Below the pieces are notes generated by a model, which searched no databases, was not told the DNA's origin, and worked only from the letters and a program-made list of their open reading frames with translations. Source: Hymenobacter siberiensis (GTDB taxonomy: Bacteria; Bacteroidota; Bacteroidia; Cytophagales; Hymenobacteraceae). From it: a stretch of 64,000 bases of DNA. A program made the position numbers and the translations under genes. How positions within the stretch are numbered: the stretch's first letter is position 1; every line of letters starts with the position of its first letter. The stretch spans positions 310,001-374,000 of the forward strand of contig NZ_JAHLZY020000001.1 in NCBI RefSeq assembly GCF_018967865.2. Direction: 5' to 3'. This document shows positions 56,201 to 64,000 of the stretch, piece after piece.

Positions 56201-57179
56201 GGCCCTGCGTCAGGATGCGCCCGCTGCGGAAAGCACCTTCCGCGCCGCTGAGATACTGAAGCTGCTCCCTGACTTTGCCGCCTCGGTTATAAGTGTCGCT
56301 CGCGCCATTCCACAATCCTCTTTGAAGGCTGATGGATGGAACTTGGCTGATGCTGACTCCCAAGATTTACTGGACAAACTACGTGCTGCGGGTAATCCAT
56401 TGGGTGAGTACGCCAACGGCACAATCTACTACGGTATTAAAACAGGCTACAATGAAGCCTTTGTAGTGAGTGCTTCCACGCGGAATGCTTTGATTAAAGC
56501 TGACCCTAATTCAGCCGATATTATAAAACCCTTCTTGGCAGGTCGGGATGTGAAGAGATACCAGCAATCCAAGACAGAGAAGTATCTGTTATTCATGCGC
56601 CGGGGCATCGACCCTGAAAAGTACCCGGCAGTAATGGCTCATCTTGAGCAGTTTCGAAAGCAGCTTGAGCCGCGCCCGAAGCATCTCAGTGACAAAGCCG
56701 CTGCCGAATGGCCAGGGCGGAAACCCGGTACTTACAAATGGTATGAGGTGCAAGACAGCATCGAGTATTGGCAGGAATTTGAGAAGCCCAAAATCTGCTT
56801 TCCCGATATAGCGCCCATCTTGTCATTCACGCTTGATGTAAGCGGAGCCTGTTTAGCGAATACGGGCTACTTTCTGCCTATTGACGACTTGTTTTTATTA
56901 GGTGTCCTTAACTCTAGTTTGATAGACGTGTATTTTCGGAGTCTGTCGGCTTCGATTCGCGGCGGGTACTTGCGTTTCTTCAAGCAATACGTGGAGCAGC
57001 TCCCCATCCCCGCCGCCACGCCGGCCGAGCAGGCGGCCATTGCCGCGCTGGTGCAGCAGATTCTGGACGCCAAAGCCGCCGACCCTACCGCCGACACCAC
57101 CGCGCCCGAAGCGGCCGTTGATGCCGCCGTGGCCGCCCTGTATGGGGTGGCGCTGCCGGCGGCGGGCGGCGCGCTGTAG
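53251..57179 (+). CDS. Type IIG restriction-modification enzyme (Eco57I-like), frameshifted start
   Basis: The main frame is open from 53250 to 57179 (about 1,309 residues), but the only ATG start with a promoter, 53251, is in another frame; a one-base indel near 53260 would join them. The first start in the main frame is GTG 53427 (1,250 residues). Numbered from that GTG: a PD-ExK nuclease core D19...E37-V-K39; SAM-binding motif VLDPAVGSGHF at 529; NPPY catalytic motif at 828-831; and a C-terminal specificity domain ending near RGGYLRFFKQYVEQLPIP. Such enzymes methylate adenine and cut DNA from one chain. Bases about 56270-56980 are clearly AT-richer than the rest. A 57-base palindrome (54695-54751) is inserted in frame. 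Confidence 0.88.
54695..54751 (+). repeat. In-frame palindrome inside the restriction-modification gene
   Basis: Perfect 22-base arms (54695-54716 and 54730-54751; GGCCGGGGCGGT... and ...ACCGCCCCGGCC) around 13 bases. 57 bases is 19 codons and it encodes a Gly/Pro-rich insert. Confidence 0.9.
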
Positions 57180-57476
57180 CGCGGACTTTTAGTCCGCGAG
57201 GGGAATCAGGGGGCTCGCGGCCTACAAGTCCGCGCTCCGACTGCCCCGAAACCCGTGCCAAGCGGGTTTAATCCCCCTCCGAACGGGTTTCGGGCGGCGT
57301 GGGGCGGCCCGAAACCCGTTCGGAGGGGGTTAAATCCCCTTCCGAACGGGTTTTTGCGCGTTCGGAAGGGGATTCGGGGGGGCGGGCGGGGCAAAAAAGA
57401 AGCTCCGAACGGGTTTAAAGCCGTTCGGAGCTTGCAGGGGGCCGGGCAGCGCGGCGGAAAGGGGCGGCGGGGCGGG
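57177..57476. repeat. Cluster of nested palindromes (CCGAACGGGTTT family)
   Basis: GCGCGGACTT/AAGTCCGCGC surrounds 57179-57235. Then three palindromes sharing TCCGAACGGGTTT: 57267-57334, 57333-57374 and 57400-57433 (AAGCTCCGAACGG with CCGTTCGGAGCTT). No ORF is seen in this 297-base gap. The last hairpin may terminate one or both flanking genes. Confidence 0.85.
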
Positions 57477-57950
57477 TTAGGCCTTGCTCGGGACGGTTTT
57501 GGCGGGGCGGCCGGGGAAGCGCTGGCGCAGGTCGTCGTAGGCGGCCTGGGCACCGGGCTGCTTCTGCTCGGCCAGGAACTTGATGTTTTTGTAAACCGGC
57601 GAGGCCTGGGCCATGCCTTCGGCCCCGGCCAGCATGGTGGTGCTGCCGAGGTCGAGGGCGAGCTGGGCGGCAAACTGTTCGAGGGGGGCCAGGTCGGCGG
57701 CTAGGCCCACGTCCTGCTTCAGCTCGTCGAAGCTGATGAAGGCGGGCACGAAGGCGGGGGAGTTGGCCGCGTAATCGAGAATTTTGGCCATGAAGCCGAC
57801 GGATTTGTCGCCCATTTTCGCCAGGTTCTTGCGCTCGTCCGGCGTGAGGGCGTGCAGGTAGGGGGCGAGCACGGCGCGAGCCTGCTTGAGGTGGTCGAGG
57901 GCCTTGGCCAGCTCGGCGGGGGGAATGGCAGCGGTAATCTGATTAGACAT
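57477..57950 (-). CDS. Conserved protein of unknown function
   Basis: The product is 157 residues from the ATG at 57950; the in-frame extension upstream reads into the next intergenic region. It is soluble and mainly helical (PAELAKALDHLKQARAVLAP). No signal peptide, membrane helix or catalytic motif is seen. It ends in a basic tail. I do not recognise the family. It follows the broken HAD gene on the same strand. Confidence 0.7.
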   Translation of the reverse strand: MSNQITAAIPPAELAKALDHLKQARAVLAPYLHALTPDERKNLAKMGDKSVGFMAKILDYAANSPAFVPAFISFDELKQDVGLAADLAPLEQFAAQLALDLGSTTMLAGAEGMAQASPVYKNIKFLAEQKQPGAQAAYDDLRQRFPGRPAKTVPSKA

Positions 57951-58096
57951 CGGAAAGATGAGTGGTAGGTAGGAAAAAGAGAACCGGCGGCCCCAGCTGC
58001 CGGGCCCCGGGCGGGCCACGCGGCCCGCGTCGGAAAGGTGGGGATAAAATGTGGGATGTGCTGTCGTTCAACGGGGTGAGGCGCCCCGTTGCATGA

Positions 58097-58852
58097 CTAC
58101 CCGCGTCCTTTCCGGGCTTTCGGAGCTGCGGGCTGCTGCGCCAGCAGCTCCAGCAAGTGCTCGGGCGTGAAGCCCGTGAAATCCTTGATGACGGTGAGCG
58201 GGGCCTGGAAATCTTTCGCCGCCAGCGTGGTGGCCACGGCCACGCAGCGCATACCAGCGCGGTAGGCGGCCTGCTCGCCGAGCACGGCATCTTCGAACAC
58301 GATGCAGTCTTCCGGCTGCACGCCCAGCCGGGCGGCGGTGCGGGAATAGGTGTCGGGGTGGGGCTTGCCCCGGGGCACGTCGTCTTTGCCGGCGACCACG
58401 TCAAAATAGCAGCGCAGGTCGAGGTGGTCGAGGATGTAGCTGAGCGTGGGGCCGCCCTAGCCGGTGCCGAGGCCGATTTTAAAGCCCTCATCGCGGGCCG
58501 CTTGCAGGAAATCAACGAGGCCGGGCAGGGCGCGGCGCTTGCTCCGGTACAGGGTGCGGTAGAGGAGCTCGCGCTGCTCGGCGTAGCTGTCGCGCTGCTT
58601 TTTGGGGATGGGGTGCCGGAACACGCGTTGGATAATAAAGCTATTTAGAAAGCGTAGAGACGCATATTTGCGTCTCTACGCTTTCTAAATAGCTTCAATA
58701 TCGTCGGCGGGCATGCCGTTGAGGCGTTTGAGCAGGGGCCGGGCTTGGGTTGTGAGGCCCAGGTCGCGGAAGAGCAGCTGGAAGGCGCGGGCCTGCACAG
58801 GCGTGTTGTCGACGAGCACGCCGTCCATGTCGAAGAGGAGGGCTGGTTTCAT
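58097..58852 (-). pseudogene. HAD-family phosphatase (beta-phosphoglucomutase-like), broken by palindrome insertion and amber codon
   Basis: The N-terminus MKPALLFDMDGVLVDNTP has the HAD nucleophile and cap features; the C-terminal part has GKPHPDTY and CIVFEDAVLG. All pieces lie in one frame. A 58-base perfect palindrome (58638-58695) with a flanking AATA repeat adds 21 codons, two of them TAG. A third TAG (58457-58459) lies in GLGTG-stop-GG, where relatives have Ser. Removing the insert gives ADDIIQRVFRHPIPKK, as in intact relatives. So the gene is probably inactive. Members act on sugar phosphates; substrate unknown. Confidence 0.88.
58638..58695. mobile_element. Perfect 58-base palindrome, probable MITE with AATA target repeat
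   Basis: The 27-base arms (58638-58664 and 58669-58695) are exact inverted copies around TATT. AATA occurs at 58634-58637 and 58697-58700. Removing one AATA and the palindrome restores the HAD reading frame. Confidence 0.88.
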
Positions 58853-58887
58853 AACCTGGCGTACGCACGGCGGGGCAAGCGCGGCGG

Positions 58888-58895
58888 TATCTTTG
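58888..58895 (+). promoter_or_regulatory. Putative -7 box of the alkaline phosphatase gene
   Basis: TATCTTTG lies 27 bases before the ATG at 58922. Confidence 0.6.
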
Positions 58896-58921
58896 CCGGG
58901 CTTTCGCTCAATTGCCATTTC

Positions 58922-60628
58922 ATGAAGAAACTTCTTGCCTTAGCTTTCCTGGCCTTGCCCACGCTGGCCGCCAAACCCGAAGACCCCGTGGCCCGCCCCA
59001 GGCTGGTGGTGGGCATCGTGGTCGACCAGATGCGCTACGACTACATTTACCGCTACTGGAGCAAGTACCCGGCCGGCGGCTTCCGGCGCTTGCTGGGCGA
59101 GGGCTTTAGCTACGAAAGCTGCCACTACAACTACGTGCCCACCTACACCGGCCCCGGCCACGCCAGCGTGTACACCGGCACCACGCCGGCCGTGCACGGC
59201 ATCATCGGCAACAACTGGTGGGTGCGCGAGGAAGGCCGCGAAACCTACGTGACCGAGGACAAGACCGTGCAGGCCGTGGGCGGCACGGCGGCCGCCGGCC
59301 AGATGTCGCCGCGCTATATGCTCAGTACCACCATCACCGACGAGCTGCGCCTGGCCACGAATTTCCAGGCCAAAACCATTGGTGTGAGCATGAAGGACCG
59401 GGGCAGCATCCTGCCCGCCGGCCACTCGGCCACCGCCGCCTACTGGTACGACGGCACCAACGGCGCCTTCATCAGCAGCACCTTCTACCAGCCCACTTTG
59501 CCCGATTGGGTCACGAAGTTCAACGCCGCTGGCCACGCTGCCGAGTACCTGGCTAAGCCCTGGAACACGCTGCTGCCCATTACCGGCTACACCGAAAGCT
59601 CGGCCGATGACGTGCCGTGGGAAGCCGCTTTCAAGGGCGAAAGCAAGCCCGTGTTCCCGCACGATTTGCCCGTGCTCTCGGCCGGGGCCCCCGCCTCGGT
59701 GCAGCCCGTCCTCAAAAACTCGGGCGATGGCAAGAACCCCCAGCCGCCCACCCAGAACCTCGACCTCATCCGCAGCACGCCTTTCGGCAACAGCCTGACC
59801 ACCGACTTCGCCCTCGAAACCCTGCGCCAGGAGCAGATGGGCCAGCGCGGCATCACCGATTTCCTGGCCCTGAGCTACAGCAGCACCGACTACGTGGGCC
59901 ACCAGTTCGGCCCCAACTCCATCGAAGCTGAGGACACCTACCTGCGCCTCGACCGCGAGCTGGCCCGCCTGTTTGAGGCCCTCGACAAGCAGGTGGGCCG
60001 GGGCCAGACCCTCGTTTTCCTCACTGCCGACCACGCGGCGGCCCATGCCGTGGGCTTCTCGCAGGCCCACCGGCTGCCCGGCGGCGGCGTAGGGCCGTCC
60101 GTTATCCGCGACTCGGTGCAGCGCGCCCTCACCCGCCAGTACGGCGCCGGCCAGTGGGTGCTCAGCTACGAAAACCAGCAGGTGTACCTCAACCGCCCGC
60201 TGCTCAAAAAGAAGAATATTGACCTCGGCAAAGCCCAGCAGGACGTGGCCGCCGCCCTGCTCACCCTGCCCGGCGTCACGCAGGCTCTCACCGCCCTCGA
60301 CCTGCAGCGCGCCCACTGGAGCGAGGGCCTGGGCATGTACCAGGAAAACGGTTTCTACGCCCCGCGCTCCGGCGATGTGCTCACCGTGCTGGCCCCCGGC
60401 TGGCTCGAAGCCTACGCCTATCCCGTAGTGAAAGGCACCACCCACGGCTCGGCCGGCGCCTACGATACGCATGTGCCGCTGCTGTTCTGGGGTTGGGGCG
60501 TGAAGCATGGCGAGTCATCGGCTGCGGTGCACACCATTGACATCGCGCCCACCATCGCGCAGTTTCTGCACATTCAGGAGCCCAGCGGCTGCTCGGGGGT
60601 GCCGCTGCGCGAGGTGCTGGGAAGGTAA
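58922..60628 (+). CDS. PafA-like alkaline phosphatase, secreted
   Basis: The product is 568 residues from the ATG at 58922, which gives a signal peptide (MKKLLALAFLALPTLAAK). The nucleophile is T76 in TYTGPGH; D35 in VVDQMR and H80 are in the expected places. N97 in GIIGNNW and K158/R160 in SMKDRGS match the phosphate-binding residues of PafA. Metal ligands follow in SSTDYVGHQFGP and TADHAAAH. It hydrolyses phosphate monoesters in the periplasm. Pyrophosphatase is the next gene on the same strand. Confidence 0.93.
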   Translation: MKKLLALAFLALPTLAAKPEDPVARPRLVVGIVVDQMRYDYIYRYWSKYPAGGFRRLLGEGFSYESCHYNYVPTYTGPGHASVYTGTTPAVHGIIGNNWWVREEGRETYVTEDKTVQAVGGTAAAGQMSPRYMLSTTITDELRLATNFQAKTIGVSMKDRGSILPAGHSATAAYWYDGTNGAFISSTFYQPTLPDWVTKFNAAGHAAEYLAKPWNTLLPITGYTESSADDVPWEAAFKGESKPVFPHDLPVLSAGAPASVQPVLKNSGDGKNPQPPTQNLDLIRSTPFGNSLTTDFALETLRQEQMGQRGITDFLALSYSSTDYVGHQFGPNSIEAEDTYLRLDRELARLFEALDKQVGRGQTLVFLTADHAAAHAVGFSQAHRLPGGGVGPSVIRDSVQRALTRQYGAGQWVLSYENQQVYLNRPLLKKKNIDLGKAQQDVAAALLTLPGVTQALTALDLQRAHWSEGLGMYQENGFYAPRSGDVLTVLAPGWLEAYAYPVVKGTTHGSAGAYDTHVPLLFWGWGVKHGESSAAVHTIDIAPTIAQFLHIQEPSGCSGVPLREVLGR

Positions 60629-60641
60629 CCGTAGTTCCCGT

Positions 60642-60683
60642 CTGCTCGCTGCGCTCACGCGCGGACTCGCAGAGTCCACGCTA
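60642..60683. repeat. Small inverted repeats before ppa
   Basis: GCGCGGACTC and GAGTCCACGC form an imperfect hairpin; it resembles the GCGCGGACTT unit at 57179. Possible transcription end of the phosphatase. Confidence 0.5.
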
Positions 60684-60715
60684 CATTTTTATTAACAAAC
60701 TCCCCCATCCGCTTG

Positions 60716-60723
60716 TAATTTTG
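60716..60723 (+). promoter_or_regulatory. Putative -7 box of ppa
   Basis: TAATTTTG matches TAnnTTTG; 37 bases before the ATG. Confidence 0.5.
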
Positions 60724-60760
60724 TCCTTGGCCGTCAGATAGGCGGCTGCTTTCCCTGAAT

Positions 60761-61312
60761 ATGACCCACTTCAACCCCTGGCACGACGTGTCGCGCGGCG
60801 ACGAAACTCCTACCGTCGTCCAGTCCATCATCGAAATTCCCAAAGGCAGCAAAGGCAAGTACGAGCTCGACAAGGAAAGCGGCCTGCTGAAGCTCGACCG
60901 CGTGCTGTTCTCGGCCGTGCACTACCCGGCCGCCTACGGCTTCATTCCGCAAACCTATTGCGACGACAAAGACCCGCTGGATATTCTGGTGCTCTGCTCG
61001 GTTGACATCGTGCCCATGTGCCTGGTGGAGGCCAAGGTCATCGGCGTAATGCAGATGGTGGACCAGAACGAGGAAGATGATAAAATCATCGCCGTAGCTG
61101 CCCACGACATTTCGGTGAACCACTACAACGACATCTCCGACCTGCCGCCCCACACGCTGCTCGAAATGCGCCGCTTCTTCGAGGACTACAAGGCCCTGGA
61201 GCACAACAAGCACGTTACCGTGGAGCGCTTCATGGGCAAGGAAGATGCCTACCGCATCATCAACGACAGCATCAAGCTCTACGAAGAGACGTTCGGCGAC
61301 CGCAAGGCGTAA
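60761..61312 (+). CDS. ppa: Inorganic pyrophosphatase
   Basis: The product is 183 residues. It hydrolyses pyrophosphate to two phosphates in the cytoplasm. The family I signature DDKDPLD is at 68-74 with metal-binding D71 and D74; [12 protein letters not shown] and YGFIPQTY are conserved. It has its own putative promoter. Two palindromes separate it from the UbiA-like gene. Confidence 0.97.
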   Translation: MTHFNPWHDVSRGDETPTVVQSIIEIPKGSKGKYELDKESGLLKLDRVLFSAVHYPAAYGFIPQTYCDDKDPLDILVLCSVDIVPMCLVEAKVIGVMQMVDQNEEDDKIIAVAAHDISVNHYNDISDLPPHTLLEMRRFFEDYKALEHNKHVTVERFMGKEDAYRIINDSIKLYEETFGDRKA

Positions 61313-61330
61313 TCGCCGTTTCGGAATCGC

Positions 61331-61369
61331 TGCGCTATCGCGCGAACTGAACGTTCGCGCGATAGCGCA
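61331..61369. terminator. Perfect 17-base-pair hairpin after ppa
   Basis: TGCGCTATCGCGCGAAC and its exact complement around TGAAC. No T-run follows, so it is either a factor-dependent end or an RNA stability element. Confidence 0.6.
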
Positions 61370-61381
61370 ACCGGACACAGG

Positions 61382-61456
61382 CCCCGAAATTTTCTTTCGG
61401 CCCGCCAGAACGATTCGACCGATTTCGTTCTGGCGGGCCGAAAGGAAATTTTGGGG
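61382..61456. repeat. 32-base inverted repeat
   Basis: The arms 61382-61413 (CCCCGAAATTTTC...) and 61425-61456 (...GGAAATTTTGGGG) are inverted copies with two mismatches around 11 bases. It lies upstream of the UbiA-like gene. Confidence 0.9.
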
Positions 61457-61504
61457 TTCGCGTTTCAGGCCCACCCAACGGGCCCCGCCTTCTACCTTCG
61501 CTCC

Positions 61505-62389
61505 GTGGATGCTTCCGTTTCCGTCGCTGCCCCCGGGGCCGGCCCCCGCCTGTGGCGGCGGGTCCTCGATGCCATGCTGTTTAGCAGCGTGTGGCTGGCC
61601 GGCGCGGCGGCGGCCCAAACGGCGGCCTCGTTCCGGCGCTGGCCAGCCGCCGATGGCGGCGTGAACGGCCGGGTGGTGGCACTGGTGTTTTCCGCCACTC
61701 TCCTGGTGTATAACCTCGATGCCGTGCTGCCCTTCAAGCACCGGCAGCCGGCCGCCGGCTCGGGGCGCAAGGCCTGGCAGCAGCGGCACCGCCAGCTGCT
61801 GGCGGGGCTGGCCGGCGCGGCGGCCCTGGCGGCCGGCTACCTTTTCCTGGTCGATGGCTGGTGGCGCTACCTGCCGGCGCTGCTGCCCCTCACGCTGCTG
61901 GCGTTGGTGTACTCGTGGCCGCTGGTGCGCTGGCAGGGGCAGCGCCGGGCCCTGCGCGAAGTGCCGCTGCTAAAGGGCTTTCTGATTGCCGGCGTGTGGT
62001 CGGCCATCACGGTGGGACTGCCCGCGCTGGCCCAGCACCGCCCGCTGGCCGAGGTGCTGGGGCTGTTGGCGCAACGCTTCTGCCTGGTACTGGCCCTCAC
62101 CATTGTGTTCGATATCCGCGACCTGAGCCGCGACCGGGCGGCCGGCACCCAAACTTTCCCGGTGGTGCTGGGCGTGGCCGGCGCGCGGGCCGTGGCGCTG
62201 GCCTTCCTGGCCGGGGCCATGCTGCTGGGCTTCGAGCGCGGCGTGCCGCCGCTGGGGCTGGGGCTCACGGGGCTGGCGGCGGCGGCCGTAATTCTGCTGG
62301 CCGAGGAGCGGCGCTCCGACTACTTCTACGCCCTGCTGGCCGATGGCGTGCTGCTGGTGCCCGCCGTGCTGTACCTAGTGGGGAAGTAG
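61505..62389 (+). CDS. UbiA-family prenyltransferase-like membrane protein
   Basis: The product is 294 residues from the GTG at 61505, just after a TACCTTCG box (61493-61500). About eight membrane helices are visible. The motif VFDIRDLSRDRAAGTQTFPVVLG (shown here in its shorter core DIRDLSRDRAAG) is the second UbiA aspartate motif. The first one, NDxxDxxxD, is not obvious; YNLDAVLPFKHR is at that position. UbiA enzymes attach prenyl chains to aromatic acceptors in quinone or pigment synthesis. The loss suggests a diverged activity or a scaffold role. Confidence 0.75.
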   Translation: MDASVSVAAPGAGPRLWRRVLDAMLFSSVWLAGAAAAQTAASFRRWPAADGGVNGRVVALVFSATLLVYNLDAVLPFKHRQPAAGSGRKAWQQRHRQLLAGLAGAAALAAGYLFLVDGWWRYLPALLPLTLLALVYSWPLVRWQGQRRALREVPLLKGFLIAGVWSAITVGLPALAQHRPLAEVLGLLAQRFCLVLALTIVFDIRDLSRDRAAGTQTFPVVLGVAGARAVALAFLAGAMLLGFERGVPPLGLGLTGLAAAAVILLAEERRSDYFYALLADGVLLVPAVLYLVGK

Positions 62390-62444
62390 CACCTGCTTCA
62401 GCTTCCGCCAGGACCGCACAACGATGCACCAGCTAAAGCAGGCG

Positions 62445-63974
62445 CTACACCTCGGCCAGCGCCGGGCCCATGTGCCGCACAATGTCGCTGGCTACCAGCC
62501 CGGCCTGGCCGGTTTGCGCGGCGGCCCTGTCGCCGGCCCGGCCGTGGGCGTACACGCCCAGCCGCACCGCCTCGAATGCCGGCAATTGGGCGTGGGAGCG
62601 TAGGGCCAGCAGCACGCCCGTGAGCACATCGCCGCTGCCGCCGGTGGCCATGCCGGCGTTGCCGGTGCTGTTGAAGTGCAGCTCGCCGCTGGGCGTGGCC
62701 AGGCAGGTGTAGGCCCCTTTCAGCACCACCAGGCAGCGGTATCTGGTGGCGAAATCGTGCAGCAGCTCCAGCCGGTGGTAGTCGTCGCGGGTGGGCTCGG
62801 TAAGGCGCTCGAACTCCTTGGGGTGAGGGGTGAGCACCGTGTTTTCGGGCAGCAGGTTCAGCAGTTCGCGGTGGCTGCCGAGCAGGTTCAGCGCGTCGGC
62901 GTCGATGACGAGGGGGAGGGGCTGGCCGGTTTTTCCGAGTGGCTTGGCGGCCGCTTCCAGCAGTTGGCGCAGCACGGCGAGGCTGGCCGCATCCTGCCCC
63001 AGGCCCGGGCCGATGCCCACGGCCTGGTAGGGTTGCAATTCCGGTAGCTCGCTGATAAAATTGGCCTGCGCATCGGTCAGGCACATGGCCTCGGGCTGGC
63101 TGATTTGGAAAATGTCGTAGCCGCAGCCGGGAATGTGGGCCGTGAGCAGGCCCACGCCGCTGCGCAGGCACGCGCCCGCTGCCAGCACGGCCGCGCCCAT
63201 CTTGCCCCGGCTGCCGGCCAGCAGCAGCGCGTGCCCAAAGGTGCCCTTGTGGCTGAATTTGGGGCGCGTTGGTAGCTGGCCAGCCACGGCGGCGGCATTG
63301 GTATAGTGCCAGGGCGTGGCGGTATTGGCGATAAACTGTGGGCTCAGGTCGATGTCCTCCACCTCCCATTCGCCCACGAATTCGGCATTCTGCGGCAGCA
63401 GGAAAGCCAGCTTGGGCAGGCCGAAGCTCACGGTGTGCCGCGCCCGCACCACGGCGCTGGCGGCCGGCTGGGGCGCATCGGCGAAAAGGCCGCTGGGAAT
63501 ATCCACGGCTACCACGCGGGCCCGGGCCGCATTGAGGTGGGCCACCACGGCGGCGGCCAGTCCCGCCAGCGGCCGGCTGAGGCCGGTGCCAAACAGGGCG
63601 TCGACCACTACGGTATCGGCCGAAATAGCGGGCAGGGCTTCGGCGCTGATTTCGGCCACCGGCACGGCGGCGGGCAGGCGCTGGCGGTTGTGCTGCCAGT
63701 CGGCCGAGTAGCTGTCGGCGGGCAGCAGGGCCACGCGCACGGCGTAGTTGGCCCCGTGCAGTAGGCGGGCCAGGGCCAGGCCGTCGCCCCCGTTGTTGCC
63801 GGGGCCGCAGAGCAACAGCGTATCGGCGGGCACCCGGCCGTGGCCATAGTGGTCGTAAAACCAAAACAGCAGCTCCTGGGCGGCGCGCTCCATCAGCTGC
63901 GCCGAGGTGATGCCCTGCCCGGCAATGGTGGCCTGGTCGAGCGCACGGGTTTGGGCGGCGGAAAGAATTTTCAT
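62445..63974 (-). CDS. nnr: Bifunctional NAD(P)H-hydrate epimerase / ADP-dependent dehydratase
   Basis: The product is 509 residues. The N-terminal half (about 1-215) is the NnrE epimerase: LLCGPGNNGGDGLALAR and VVDALFGTGL. The C-terminal half (about 220-509) is the NnrD dehydratase: KGTFGHALLLAGSRGKMGAA, DADALNLL, LTPHPKEFERL, and NAGMATGGSGDVLTG with the catalytic Asp. It repairs hydrated NADH and NADPH. The ATG at 63974 is near the right edge; upstream context is not visible. Confidence 0.97.
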   Translation of the reverse strand: MKILSAAQTRALDQATIAGQGITSAQLMERAAQELLFWFYDHYGHGRVPADTLLLCGPGNNGGDGLALARLLHGANYAVRVALLPADSYSADWQHNRQRLPAAVPVAEISAEALPAISADTVVVDALFGTGLSRPLAGLAAAVVAHLNAARARVVAVDIPSGLFADAPQPAASAVVRARHTVSFGLPKLAFLLPQNAEFVGEWEVEDIDLSPQFIANTATPWHYTNAAAVAGQLPTRPKFSHKGTFGHALLLAGSRGKMGAAVLAAGACLRSGVGLLTAHIPGCGYDIFQISQPEAMCLTDAQANFISELPELQPYQAVGIGPGLGQDAASLAVLRQLLEAAAKPLGKTGQPLPLVIDADALNLLGSHRELLNLLPENTVLTPHPKEFERLTEPTRDDYHRLELLHDFATRYRCLVVLKGAYTCLATPSGELHFNSTGNAGMATGGSGDVLTGVLLALRSHAQLPAFEAVRLGVYAHGRAGDRAAAQTGQAGLVASDIVRHMGPALAEV

Positions 63975-64000
63975 GGGGAAGAAGGAATCCGGAAGCTACT

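Noticed and set aside
57177..57476. CRISPR array or small RNA gene
   Set aside because: The repeats are palindromes of uneven length without regular spacers.
58097..58852. TAG recoding (all three stops in the HAD gene are TAG)
   Set aside because: Other intact genes, such as sprA and the M28 gene, end with TAG, so it is a normal stop; two of the three come from the palindrome.
58940..60508. A 522-residue minus-strand open frame opposite the phosphatase
   Set aside because: The plus strand has a signal peptide and PafA active-site residues, the minus strand has none.

Overview
The window looks like a chromosome segment of a GC-rich Bacteroidota bacterium of the Hymenobacter type (Cytophagales). 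The support is: type IX secretion system (T9SS) genes, SusC/Oar-style TonB-dependent receptors, T9SS C-terminal sorting domains, Bacteroidota-type TAnnTTTG -7 promoter boxes in place of sigma70 boxes, few Shine-Dalgarno sites, and an ATP synthase operon that lacks atpD/atpC. No rRNA, tRNA, CRISPR array, prophage or intact insertion sequence was seen.

Layout. 1-6386: 3' part of sprA (T9SS outer-membrane translocon). 6.5-10.6 kb: gcvH, a VanZ-M28 peptidase fusion, a small secreted protein, yicC. 10.9-19.4 kb: a TonB receptor whose signal peptide is broken by TGA, a secreted beta-helix-like T9SS cargo, and an Oar-like TonB receptor. 19.5-22.1 kb: glycosyltransferase plus flippase. 22.2-28.7 kb: a large T9SS type B cargo, a MORN-like lipoprotein, yraN, lipB and an unknown protein. 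28.7-33.1 kb: WecA/MraY-like transferase, DUF4271 protein, hemD-like gene, porP. 33.4-38.0 kb: gldKLMN, the T9SS motor and ring. 38.1-46.2 kb, minus strand: uvrC, PBP1A, sprE/porW-like TPR lipoprotein. 46.3-52.6 kb: atpZ, a second atpI-like gene, atpBEFHAG. 52.8-64 kb: an orphan sorting-domain protein, a Type IIG restriction-modification gene with a frameshifted start and a mosaic 3' part, an unknown gene, a broken HAD phosphatase gene, a PafA-like alkaline phosphatase, pyrophosphatase, a UbiA-family protein, and bifunctional NAD(P)HX repair enzyme.

How the genes work together. The window carries many T9SS parts (SprA, PorP, GldK, GldL, GldM, GldN, a SprE/PorW-like protein) together with three proteins bearing T9SS sorting domains. 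GcvH is a lipoyl carrier and LipB starts lipoylation, so these two are functionally linked. The atp operon encodes Fo and most of F1; the beta and epsilon subunits must be elsewhere.

The most unusual signal is not a protein. At least a dozen inverted-repeat elements sit in gene junctions and sometimes inside genes. Many differ in sequence but share one architecture: two arms of about 20-45 bases around a short spacer. Several have arms built of degenerate 7-10 base tandem units. Five of the seven gene junctions of the atp operon carry one. One 58-base perfect palindrome interrupts the HAD gene and is flanked by AATA on both sides. Another lies in frame inside the restriction-modification gene. 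I read these as several families of small non-autonomous palindromic elements, or as products of a local palindrome-forming process; this is inference.
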